The notes under the pieces: generated by a model | The model's input: only the letters and a program-made list of their open reading frames with translations | Databases searched by the model: none | What the model was told of the DNA's origin: nothing | In this document: positions 34,725-46,861 of the stretch, piece by piece | How the letters are laid out: each line of letters begins with the position of its first letter | How positions within the stretch are numbered: the first letter of the stretch is position 1 | Assembly (NCBI GenBank): GCA_963966185.1 | Contig: CAWZYM010000117.1 | Location: 47,501-111,500, forward strand | Reading direction: 5' to 3' | DNA length: 64,000 bases | Origin: Rhabditoides inermis | Lineage: Eukaryota > Nematoda > Chromadorea > Rhabditida > Rhabditidae | Translations under genes and position numbers: made by a program

Positions 34725-37700
34725 TGCTCCCTCTCCGTGCAGTGCTTGTCCATCTCGGCCCACGCGGCTCCGTCCATCGAGATGCAGTCCCGATCCGCGC
34801 CGAACATGCTCAGCAGCTGATACCTGCAGGATTTGATCCCAATATGTACGTATGTACAGTCCTCAACACAAACAATGTTCACTCTAGCCGAACCCGATTC
34901 GCGGCTCCCTCCCTGTGAGAGACTCGTCCGACCAATGCACCAGAACACCCATACTCTACAATACGAACCAATCAATACGTACAATTTTCGATACAATTTA
35001 CGAACCCAATAGTCCCGCTGTACACGATTTCGCGTTAGCAGCCTTACCCATTTTTCACGATTCGCTTTCTTTTCCTGCTGCCCAATCTACTCTTCGTAGC
35101 TGTTCTTCTTTGATCAAGGTTGTTTTCCGTCTTGTCTCGATCAACATACGTGGAATTATGTTACATGGAATTACGAATTATGTTAGAGCTCGGTGAACAA
35201 ATTGTTGAACGTGATAAAGCGATTATCTCGAGAAAAGAGAAACTGTTTTGCGACTTGTGAACCAATACATCCCCCAACGCCAACATTAGAAAATCACTAT
35301 CAGTTCCTGCGATCCACTAAAATCAATGACTTACCACAGTGTGCGGAACTCAAAACTATCCAAAACAATTTAAATATGCAATGATACAACAAATTTATCT
35401 ACATGAAATATTGAAATGTTGTAACCGTTTTTAACATACAACAACATCTTTTCTTCTCGCATCGCCATTTTCAGCACTTCATTTTCAGTAACACATTCCA
35501 CCTGCCACAATGGTATACTATTGATAAAGAAAAAAGACTCACCTTACTGTCATTGTATCGCATCCACCTGTCATCGTCAAACCGATACGTGATGTAATGC
35601 CCTGAAATACAACAAATGAACATCGTTTCAACCCTTGAAGTAATCACCGTTATCACCATTTTTTTATATATCGAACCACAGCTTTCAGACTATAAGTTTC
35701 ATATTGAAACTGTTTCACATTCAAAGCAGGCGTCCACTGCTTCTTCAAGGAATCGAATGACAGTAGGAGCGTGCCTAAGGTGATATACGACTCAGGTTGC
35801 GTGAATGCACTGGCCACTCAAATCGCATTCATTCACTCACCGACACCTTCATCCATTCCCTTAGGTTCTGTCCACATCCAAATGTCTTCTCTCTGAACAC
35901 CCACAATAAGATCGATACTTTTTTTTTGGAAAATTTCATCCCACCTCCATGAAGAAAAGGAGTCGAATATTAAAACAATTTGAAATCAAAACCGTCTGGG
36001 CAGGCCAAGGAAAGTCCTTCAATTGTTTATATCTAAAAAATTTTTTTGATAATTTAACAGTAAAAACAAAAAATGGAATTTACCTATTGACAATTTTTGG
36101 TGGAAACAAAGTCATGTTCTGTTTCTGACTTAAAAACGCAGACGCCTGAATCATAACAATACGTGATTTTAAACATAGGATCTAAGTATTAAATCGTACC
36201 AATTTATACAGTTTCTTACACAGGGATTCGCTTCCAACTAGAAGCATGGAGAGCGAACTGAATGTATCCAGCGTGTGAAACAATAGCAAGCGAAATCTTA
36301 CCGGAACAACGACATGTCTTCCAGACGTGATGCTCCACGCCAAACCACGTAGCACAGGAGCGCCGCTGTACACAATCAAACACACATGTAAACAAATAGA
36401 AGCGATACCTACCCGTTCTTTTTAGGGAAGCGTTCGGCCCAGAACGTGAAACAATCCGCGGGCGGAGAGTGGAAGACGACACCGGCGAGAGACCGAGCCC
36501 TCGCCGGAGAGCTGCCCGCGGCCATCCGACCATCTCCAGATAGGCCAAACCCATCCGCCAAGTTGCCCGCTTCGTCCTCCACCATCACGTCATCGCGGAT
36601 GCTGAAAATCAGAACAACCCATAAACAACAGTTCCACCACTACTTACGTTTGCTCCACAATCTCCATCTGCTCGTCTTCCTCCTCTCCCTCTCTCTTCCC
36701 GCGCCCCCTTTCCTTCTCCTTCACGTCATCGTTGATGCTGAAATTTAGAATACATAAACAACAGTTCCACCACTACTTACGTGAGCTCCACCTCTTCCTC
36801 TTCTTTCTTTCTTTTTTCGAGCGCTCTATTCTCATGCATCTTGCGCTTTTTGTACACCCTCTTCCTCTGTCTCCTCCGTTCAAGACTATCCGGGTACGTC
36901 GGATCTCTCTTTTCCTCACGGTCCTGTCAACACCGAATAGTAAGAAACCCTACTAACTGAAGAAAACGATGAACCAATGACGTACCCGCTTTCTCTTCTG
37001 GCAACCACCGTTTTCTTTCTTCACCGCATCTTCCACTTCATCTTGCAATAGGAGACACAACTTCTGAGAAACGAAAGAAAGTACAAAGCTGATCTGTGGA
37101 GGAAACAACCTTATTAAGCTTGATAGACGCTCGCACTCCGTGACGCGGAGTGTGGTAAACAAGATATCTGAATTTCCTAATGTATCAGATAGACAAAAGT
37201 GGGTCTTACTGTGGTGCTGTGAGAGAAATTGTTCTCATTGACCAACTGCACGTATCCCTTCCACACATAAAACAAAACGATTAGAGAGTATATCGAGGAC
37301 ATGATTAGAGATATGCGTACCTCGGACACTTGAGAGTGCGCAACGTATTGTTCATTTTGATTGAACTGTGTAAAGCAACGAGGTGAAAGTCTTTGTCCTC
37401 TTTCAATATAAAAACAGAAGAATAAGTTGTTGACCATTCAATCTTCACATATTCATTTTCCGTGGAGCAAAAAAAAACTGAAAATACGAAATAGTGAAAA
37501 AGGTCTAAAGTGAATAAAAGTTTCACTAACATCTCTCTTCGGGTCCACGAAAAAAGATCCATGCCGTCGAAACATTTGTTGTTCAAAACTAGATTGAGAA
37601 GATCGTAAACATCCTAGAAACCATTTTGAAATAATGCTATGTCTAGAACACCAAACACTTACTTGCGGCTCGAAATCTTGAAACAATGGGGATTGAATAC

Positions 37701-39009
37701 CCAACTCAATTTTCGAATTCATATAAACATTAGTATCAAAAACTTTCGTCTTCATTTGCTTTACAACGGAAACCAGAGACCTGGAAAATGTGTATAAAAC
37801 TACATAATATAAAGGTGAAAACACTTTGCAAAGTCAAGCGGGAATCGATGCATACACGGAACTCCCTTCGAGATCTGTGTGTCTAGGCATGCAATACACG
37901 TAGGAACGACGCACAAAAATTGCAGAAACGCGTTCCAATAGCAATCATTGCCGCTGTTCAGCAGCCTTTAAATAACAATTTCATTCACGAAACATTGTGT
38001 ATACACAAACCCTCCACCACGAATCGGCCAGTTGTCTTTCATTCTTCTTTCAACTACAGTTGAGAACCGCTTGACAACTGCCTTTTCCCACTCAGAGCTG
38101 CGCACAGAAACATTCACATCTCTCAATGCATACAAGTAATGCGCACCTTGAGGGACGGCTGGAGACGTAGTTCTCGAGATCGCACTCGCGGAGACCGGAG
38201 ACCAGCGCCACCACGTCGTCATCGTCCTCGTCTGGCACAGTGACCACCATCTTGCCGTCACTCCCGCCGCGGTCCCCACCACACGATTGCCGGTCGTCAC
38301 TGAAAGAGAGGAATGGTGAGAATGAGAGAGGGAGAGAGGGAGAGAGGAAGAGAGGGAGAGAGGCAGAGAGGCAGAGAGGCAGAGAGGCAGAGAGGCAGAG
38401 AGGCAGAGAGGCAGAGAGGAACAGAGGGAGAGAATGAGAGAGGGAGAGAGGGAGAGAGGGAGAGAGGGAGAGAGGGAGAGAGGGAGAGATAGAGAGAGAG
38501 AGAGGGAGAGAGGAAAAGAGGAAGAGAGGGAGAGAGGGAGAGAGGGGGAGAGAAGGAGAGGGGAGAGAAGGAAAGAGGGAGAGAGGGAGAGAGGGAGAGA
38601 GGGAGAGAGGGACAGAGGGACAAAGGGAGAGAGGGAGAGAAAGAGAGAGGGAGAGAGGGAGAGAGGGAGAGAGGAAGAGAGGGAGAAAGAGAGAGATAGA
38701 GAGAGAGAAAAAAAGGGGGAGAGAAGGAGAGAAGGAGAGAAGGAGAGAAGGAGAGAGGAAGAGAAGAAGAGAGGGAGAGAGGGAGTGAAGGAGAGAGGGA
38801 GAGAGAGAGGGGGGAGAGGGGGAGAGAAGGAGAGAAGGAGAGAAGGAGAGAAGGAGAGAGGGAGAGAAGGAGAGAGGGAGAGAAGGAGAGAGGAAGAGAA
38901 GGAGAGAGAAAGAGAAGGAGAGAGGGAGAGAAGGAGAGAGGAAAAGAGGGAGAGAGGAAGAGAGGAAGAGAGGGAGCGAGGGAGAGAGGCAGAGAGGAAG
39001 AGAGGAAGA

Positions 39010-39052
<43 letters not shown>

Positions 39053-39937
39053 AGACCGTACCTCTTATGGAAGGGTGCAGTGGATGTGCCATCCGAGCCC
39101 TCCACGTTCGGCTGGTTCTCGAAGTCCTCGAGAGCCTTCCAAAGGAGCAAGGTCAGCACCATCTCTCTCACCCTACTCCCCCTCTCCCTCTCACCTCTTG
39201 CGTTCTGCAACCACACGACGATGTCGCGAAGCAAGAGCTGGAGCTTCTTGACATCCAGGTCGTCGTCCTCGAGATAGGCGTGCTTCTCGAAGAACTGCTG
39301 CAGCTTGCGCAGCTGGAGAGGCAGAGGCGAGACGATGCCTGCTGCTGTTGCTGCTGCGGCATGGGAAGCATCGAAGGCATCGCACCTGCAAAGGTGAGGT
39401 ATCACTCCAATCACCCTAGCCCCTCCATCCCGACCCCTATATTCACCTGACAGCATAGCGGATGTCTCATCCAAGAGTGCGGGGGGCGCTGGAAGGACGG
39501 CAGGTGCGGCTGGGGTGGGCAGGGATGGAGGCGGCAGCGGCGGGTTGGATGCGGGGGCTGGAGGCGGTGCAGATGAGGGAGCGGCCGCCGTCGCCGGCTC
39601 ATCCGACACGCTCGCTCCGTGCGACTCGTCACTCGCTGACACACTCGCGCCGCTCTGTCAACATACGTATCACAACAGTAAGCCATATATCAGCAACATA
39701 CATCTCCACCTGGTAGAGTTCTGTGTTGGTCGACGAGCAGTGCGGGGCAGAGTGACGTCACCGTCTCCATTCCGAACGAGTTGAGCACCGCGCGCAGCTG
39801 CAGCGCGTTCTTCGGAGACGCGTACTCGTCTGGAAGAACGTCTCTCTCTCCCTCCCTCCCTCTCTCTCTCCCTCTCTCTCTCGCTCCCTCCCTCTCTCCC
39901 TCCCTCCCTCCCTCCCTCCCTCCCTCCCTCCCTCTCT

Positions 39938-40001
<64 letters not shown>

Positions 40002-43000
40002 GCCTCTCTCCCCCCAATACCCCTATACCCACCTGTGCCTGTCAGCTGACGGGGCGGGGCATCCGCACTGCAGTCCACGATGGGCGTTCTCTCCATGGAG
40101 AATCGAAGGAACTCAATATCTGCGCGGATCTCCGCTGCCGCCTAGTGTTTGAGTAGGTGAGAGTAGAAATGCGAGTGGGACTACTTTTAGAACACGACGA
40201 CGCGTGCGCTTGCCTCGCGTCTTCTCTTCCTTGCCATCCTGAAAACAAACACTTGCACCCACATTCATACAATTCGTATCTCCTCCCATCTCACCGCTCC
40301 GCGCATCTTCTTCCAATTACGCGACACATGAGGCTGCGTCGCCTCATTCTAAGAGATAATACGTACCAGAATGAATGGAAACTGCTACTTCTACTACTAA
40401 CACACCTCCTCGCACGACGCGTTCGTCAGCGTCAGCTGGGCGAACATGTTGATCACGAATGCGCCCGCGCACGACTAAACAACAGTCAACAAATCAAAAC
40501 AAATCAATAATTCAAGTCCCGCCAATCCAAGTTAATCCAAGTCACCGTCGCGGCGTTAACTCCTTTCCTGCCCGCCATCGCGGTGACCTTGGTGACCTTG
40601 TTGAAGCGACGAGTCGCGACGAGTCGCGCGGGGGCTTGGCCGCGAGGCGACGGCTGTTCCGAGGTCAGCTGAGAGAACAGGCTGGCTCGCACTTGCCCCC
40701 ACACTCCCTCGTCCCACTCACCTCCCCTGCAGTGCTCACTGCCTTGCACTCCTCGCCCTTCAGCCAAGCCGGCCATCTCTCCTCCATCCAGCAGTCGCTC
40801 ATCCTGTCTCGTACGAAGCGGTGCTCTTCGAACACCCGCACCGTCGGCCTGCGGGTCGACGACTCCTAAGAGACAAGTAAGCTCGATACAAAAAAACGCT
40901 GTCAAACTAGAACTCACTATTCACTATTCACATGCTTACATAAGTGCTTTTGTAAGGTGTAACATGTGAATTGATTGTGTATGATGTACAGTTAGATAAA
41001 TATTATTATTATTAGAACAGCGTACCTGGTTGTAGTGGGGGTTGTCCCAGAGGAGAATGGGCTGCGCGGCAGGAATAGGGAGACGCGGGGGCTCGGCGGC
41101 GACAGAATAACGACGCTCATTGTCCTACAAATATGCAACAGACTATCAACAAACTGTGAAGTGAAAACATCCCAAACGAGCAAATCAAGGGGCGACATAC
41201 CGCCGGCTCGACAGGCGTCCTCGGGTCCGCTGGCACGGCCTTGGTCTTGTCCACCGCGAACTGCGGCAAGGTTTGCTTGGCCTGGTACATCACCATCTGA
41301 AAGCGACAGTCAAGACACCAGAACGACAAGAATGACAATAAAATCGTACTCACCCACTTGCCAGGCCGACGCGGATCGGGCACGGTGGTGGGGGTGAACA
41401 TGTCCTGAAACAGTTGTCAATCAATCAATCAATCGTTTATCCACAATCGCTATATCCAGACTATACGACGTGTTCTCTCGCCCACCATTCCGTCCCCACG
41501 GGAATCGGCCACGCGACCGGCGTCGTTGATGTTGGCCAGGTGGTTGATCGTCTGAACGAGTCATTGATCCAGCATCCAGCAACAACGCAGAAACAAAACT
41601 CGTTTCACAAGACGTAGTAGAAAAAATGTAAAGAATCAGAAAGGTTGGTTACCTCCACCACCGTTGGCCAGGCGGTGAGAGGCATCGATGGCACCGACCC
41701 CAACAGAGGCGGGAAGTCGGCGTCCTTGAAAACGAATGCCGCAGCCGGCACGGCCTGTAACAGACAATTCGCACAACTACTTCAAACAATCGCAAATCTA
41801 CGGAGGGGACAGTGGAATGTGAGTGTGCAAAGAGAGCGGATACCAAGCAAGTAAATAGAAAAGCATGATGAACGACTCACGGCTTTGGCGGAGATGGTGC
41901 GCGAGGGCACAGATGGGCTCGGGAGCGTCGGCGGCGACGGGGCCATGCTGGAGGGCGGGCGAGGCGCCACGTCTCCCGCCTGCCCCGGCAGCGACGCTGC
42001 CTTCGCCCCGCCCTCCACGGCCGTCCACAGACGGCGGTGCCTCTCCGACCGGTGCTCCTTCATCGCCTGCAAGGTACACGGTGGGACAAAGCGGCACTAC
42101 TCAGCAATTACAAACCCTGATAGCTTTGTTCGCTTTGAACGACAACATGGTTTGATATCTAAACATCAAGTTGAATGCCTTGAACACACACAAAAAATCG
42201 CATCGACAGGGGCGAAAAGAACAGCAAGAGGCGAGAAAGACGGAGTCGCGGACGAACAAGTGACAACAAGTAAGTTACAAAAAAGAACGAATAACAAATA
42301 TGCACGCAAAACTTCTACCGTAAAGAACGATAACAATGATAGCAACGATAGACAAACGATAGACCATTGATATTAAAGACATAAATAGACGCACATAACT
42401 ATTGAAAAATGTGCTCATTTAACAACCATTAATGTCTTGATACTTCTATGAATCTACATCCACTTTTCCACACACCCAGTCTACCTTGAATCTGAGGAGG
42501 ATGGTGGTGCACGCCTCCTGTTGCGCGTAGCGCAGCTTCGAGAGACTGCGCCCAGTTCAGCGGCACCGACTCGGAGTGCACTGAAGCGGAAAGATCAATA
42601 GATAAACGTGTCATCTACGTTTCAAGTACATCAATATCAAAATTGCTCCCCGGCACTACTCCGTAAATAACTGATGTTTTTTATTTATGATCACAAAATG
42701 CTGATAAAAAAAGATTCGATTTTTGTATATATATATATATAAATTAATCTCTGAACGCACCCAACTGCTAGAAAGCTTACAGTGGCCCAGCCGAGGCTGA
42801 CCGTGGCGATCTGCACAAAGTGCTCCATCAGCGCGCAGTGCGGTCATAGTTCCGCCCACTCTCGCCCCGCCTCCCACCTGCAGATCCTCTGCGAGCAGCT
42901 CGCCGGTGCTCTTCTCCACCGTTCTTGCCACCTCCGAGTACGCAGACGAGGCATCAGACTTCAACGACAGAGACAATAGTATGTTATTCATATTTCACAG

Positions 43001-43530
43001 ACAATAAAATAATACCCACCTTCATCTCTTTGACAAATATGACATCACTGAATATATCAGCCTACATGCTCAAGTTCACGTCATCATGACGTCACTCGTC
43101 ACCCCAAAAGACGTAACCGCCACTCACCATATCACCACGGCGGCCGGCGATCAGCTCAAGTTGATTCCCGTCCAGCACCTCTTCCTAAAAGAAAACAGTA
43201 TAACACAACAATTCAAACCAAGCCCAAGCCACTCACTCTAATATGGACACGAGCAGACGCTGCACGGCCTCGCAGCGTTCGCTGTCCTTCTCGTCGAGCT
43301 GCACCGCATCGTCCGTACTCCCGCTAATTGCAAGCAATCGACACACATCTCAATCGATAATCCCACATCTCAATCGATAATCCCACATCTCAATTGATAA
43401 TCCAGGGTGGGGACATCTCAATCGATAATCCCCACCCTGGAACGCCGCCCTGACATCGTGCATCGCCTCGGATATCGTCCTTCAACTCGGCCATCGAGAC
43501 CAGCGCACCGCGCGCTCCACCGGCTGAATC

Positions 43531-43571
<41 letters not shown>

Positions 43572-43930
43572 CTTGGCAATCCTCGACACAGGCGAACTCA
43601 TTCTCTTCTCCGCTTGCCACACTACTGCCCACTGCCGAGTCCGCGTCGTCCTCCGTCGCCTTCTTTCGCCTTCTCCTTCCTCCGAGGCGGTGTCGTCTCA
43701 TCCGACGAACCCGCAATCGACGACGGCGCAGACGACGTGGGCGACGCGGCGGACGATGAAGATTGGGGCATGGCGCGCGCAAAGTCGCGGCATCTGAATA
43801 GAAACAAAAAGGTGTGTGAGACAAACACAAAATCGAACAAAGTGATGCAACCCACATCTCCCGTACTCCATCTCGCACGCCGCCCTCTCATCGAACATTC
43901 TCCTGCACCGGAGAGATAACACTGAACACA
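34725..43930 (-). CDS. Ubiquitin-specific protease (peptidase family C19), many exons
   Basis: The catalytic part is clear. An exon at about 37966-37830 has the Cys box [17 protein letters not shown]. It is followed by exons at about 37780-37675, 37614-37532 ([12 protein letters not shown]), 37480-37322 and 37277-37210, and the His box [18 protein letters not shown] lies at about 35602-35543. The last exon (34827-34725) ends in a stop. Between the boxes lie Lys/Glu-rich exons (37065-36655) and a Gly/Ser exon (36598-36417), so the catalytic domain is split by an insertion. Upstream exons from 43930 to 38100 include [18 protein letters not shown] (39300), [16 protein letters not shown] (40470), a Pro/Ala-rich exon (39660-39448) and [12 protein letters not shown] (42050). 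They are taken as one N-terminal region, but a separate upstream gene is possible, and one junction near 43690 seems frameshifted. Further exon-like blocks reach 45690. USPs cleave ubiquitin from substrates; the specific target is unknown. Confidence 0.68.
38318..39052. repeat. 735-bp (GGAGAGA)n-type purine tract in protease intron
   Basis: Uninterrupted purine-rich repeat with GGAGAGAGG units, a run of GGCAGAGA units at about 38365-38420 and a pure GA end. It generates the largest phantom ORFs of the window on both strands (R/E/G or S/L/P composition). It lies between protease exons at about 38300 and 39060. Confidence 0.95.
39840..40010. repeat. (CCCT)n and (CT)n tract in protease intron
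   Basis: CTCC/CCCT repeats passing into pure (CT)n, again directly next to a splice site (exon boundary near 39836). Confidence 0.95.
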
Positions 43931-44418
43931 CACAAAATTTGTAAACGAACAAAAAAAACCACCACACTCACCCTACTACTACTACTAACAACAAACACAA
44001 CACCACCTAATCTACAAGTTGACCAGGATGTGCCGTGTGCTAACGAACCAAAACATTATTATCCGTTCAAACCACATGCAATATGAGTTCGGAATGTCGA
44101 ATAACTGATTGACTGATGGCTAGCGTAGCCCACTCACCATGAGGCGTTCATGTTGGCAAGGCAATGGAGGTGCGGATGGGTTCACTTGGCCCTGTGGCGG
44201 GTCAGATCGCAGGCCAGCCGGCCACACGCGTACAGCACGATCGGCACAAGACTGCAATGGAATCGAGGAAGCCGTCAAGAAATCAATGGCCCTTTACTCA
44301 CATAGCGCCGTTTTCAATGCGTTTGAAGTAAAAAGGAACATATTGAAGAAAATGACAATACACCTAAATGCTCATCTTAGGCTTGAACATCATAAGCCAC
44401 TCTCGTTGAATATCGTCG

Positions 44419-44952
44419 CACGGCGAGTCGACTGTGTTGAAAATGTGAAATAGAAAAGTGTCTTGACTAACGGGAATTCGACGGCGGGAAAGTTGAAAAT
44501 TTTAATTTTTCCACTAAATTTGATTCATTTCGGTTGTAAGTTAACATTTTGTTTTGAAACTTTATAATATAAAACAAAACACTGTTCTCGAGGCATTAAC
44601 GAAGCGTTTTTGTACAAAATATGTCTCAATAGCTAGTTCCTTATTGGGCAACATTTTTTGAAATATTTCTCCGTTAACGTCTCTAGCAGTCTATTATGAA
44701 AGTAGAAATACAACAAAAGTCAAGAAAAAGTTAATATTGGGTGAGATGAATCAAAAAATCACTTTTTACTACTCGAATTATCAACATTTAGAAAACCAAT
44801 TTGCAATATTATTTTTCTTCAGTAGTTCATGTATCGTATTAACACAAGAAATGATACAAAAAATCAAAATAAGTATCATATTGAGCCGATGAGACATATT
44901 TCCTTCACTCTGATCATTTGACCAGCCCTATTTCAACTGTCGACTCGCCGTG
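44419..44952. mobile_element. MITE family E, single copy
   Basis: About 534 bp between inverted CACGGCGAGTCGACTGTGTTGAAA and TTTCAACTGTCGACTCGCCGTG. The interior is AT-rich without an ORF. It interrupts the region upstream of the ubiquitin protease exons. Confidence 0.7.
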
Positions 44953-44989
44953 GTCGCCAATTCGAGCACCTGAAATTACAGTTAACACT

Positions 44990-45690
44990 CACGAGTCGAA
45001 TCTTCTCGTTCCACTGCAACGACGCGCCGTCGTTGAAGTTGCGAGATGACGTTGTCGATCTGCGGCACACTGATCTACAACCGGTTATGAAATTGAGTAT
45101 GTGTGCAGTAGTCTGGTGACGCTACTTTCGATAACGAAACAGATCGCCGTTCAGACGCGTACCTTGATGGCGTTGCGGAAGAAGATGTACTGGCCGCGGC
45201 ACCACGGTGTGTCGATCCCTGTGTAAATGCGGAAATTTCATTTTCAGCTGAAATTACGGTATGCCTTTAAAAAATCAAGCAAATCAGGCAAATTGTCGAA
45301 TTATTCTTCATGATCGAATAATTTGACGATACGAAAGACGTGTAGTTATTACTTGTGAAACCTTATGGACCTATTTTGTTATCATATTCGAGTTTCCTAC
45401 TCAATTCTAAGTAGAGTGATACCAAAACAATCCACAAAAATGATGAAATTCAAGTTTTACACAAAATTTAGTGAAAATTCATGCAAATCTGAAAATACGG
45501 TATGTCGCGATTAGAGCACACAACTTTGTAAATTGGCGCACTATTTCGCAAATTGAAATTTCCACTATCGACACACCGTGGCACGACTGCTGCAGCTTGG
45601 GGTAGAGCTCGGTGGTTGTGTTTGCATAGGCAGCAGTACACTGGTCCGACGCCGCTATCGACAAGTCATGCTGAACCAACCGAATTGATT
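44990..45690 (-). other. Exon-like blocks upstream of the ubiquitin protease
   Basis: Minus-strand open blocks bounded by AG and GT: about 45681-45589 (SDQCTAAYANTTTELYPKL), 45222-45167 (DTPWCRGQYIFFRNAIK) and 45065-44992 (VPQIDNVISQLQRRR). Composition looks protein-like and the three can be joined in phase, but I do not recognise a family. Whether they belong to the protease gene is unclear. Confidence 0.4.
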
Positions 45691-45810
45691 CTGCATATAC
45701 CAAGAGAACAATTGAACTAGAACTACCGAAAAAAAAATTCGAACGAAAATGTGACGTATGTTTCATTTGATCGAGTGTATACACAATGCACCAAACTGCA
45801 CAAATCACAG

Positions 45811-45869
45811 AGCTTGCATCATTATGATGCAAGCTATCTAATATCGCTTATTCAAGCGATATTAGATAG
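45811..45869. repeat. Two adjacent perfect hairpins
   Basis: 45811-45835 is a 25-bp palindrome (12-bp arms AGCTTGCATCAT, 1-bp centre). 45834-45869 has 16-bp perfect arms (CTATCTAATATCGCTT) around ATTC. They share the CT at 45834-45835. Possible paired cruciform or RNA hairpins; no gene identified. Confidence 0.8.
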
Positions 45870-46861
45870 GAATAGTTTTTTTTTTCTGAAATAACACTGT
45901 TTGTGCTTTTTATTTTTGAGTCTCTAGAGTCTCTACAAGTCCGAAACGGCGTGTTGCTGAACTGTTCTTTACATACACACACACGTACTCCTCAGAAACT
46001 GATATTGACTTATCATCTTGCAATCCATTGATTTTTTTTGCGAATCCATACATTGTATGGGTCGTGATATTTAGTTACAATTGCTATGTGTTAATATCTT
46101 TGTTATGGTAAGATCTGCGTTTTCAGGGTGGGTATGACAGACGGAATTGATGTCGGGCTCGATTTGTCAGACTCGGGCTCCGCCGCCCACTCTACCTCGC
46201 CACCTCCAAGAAGGGGTGGGTATTAGTTAAGACCGCTGGTTTTACCTATTGATGCGCACTGATTTTTTTTGCACAAAGAACTTTCTCATATTTTTCATCA
46301 TATATTTTATGGCACTGTGTAAACTATGTATAATTTGAAGAAAAAAGTTTCTCTTTCGTTATTTCAATCATTGCAGACGTTCCCAGAACATTCCGAGACT
46401 ATTAATCGCTCTCGTAACCGAGTCCTGGTTGGTTTTGTTTTGTGTGTTTTCTCAAAAAATACTCATGTTGTGCTTACTATATAGTATAGTTGCCACCTCG
46501 CCTATGTTTGTGTTATTGACAACAGTCAGTAGGCGAAACTCAGATTGTATTGTGACATGTTAGAGCCAGAGAACACGTGTGTTAGAAATACTTATTTTTA
46601 TCCGACATTTCGGCTTCACGCCTTAATCGGGGATGTGGCAATACCTACAATACTCAGATTTGAGAGATCAGACGCGCAGGAAAGACTAGAGTGCGGTGCT
46701 TTGAATCAAAAAGTTGAATTTGATTTTGTTGGTTTGTACAGCAAATAAACTGTGTAATTAGTCTTGAAAGCGAACAGCACTGCATGTCTACATCTACTTT
46801 AAGCGTTGTTTGGAAATTTGTGTCGCTATATGTTCATGCCGATTTGTATCCTTTGTCGTAG

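Noticed and set aside
37968..39642. 374- and 516-residue minus-strand ORFs and a 338-residue plus-strand ORF
   Set aside because: Mostly a 735-bp purine/pyrimidine repeat in an intron; only the ends are real protease exons.
46134..46215. First PARG exon (MTDGIDVGLDL)
   Set aside because: Plausible composition and donor, but its phase does not fit the next exon; left unassigned.
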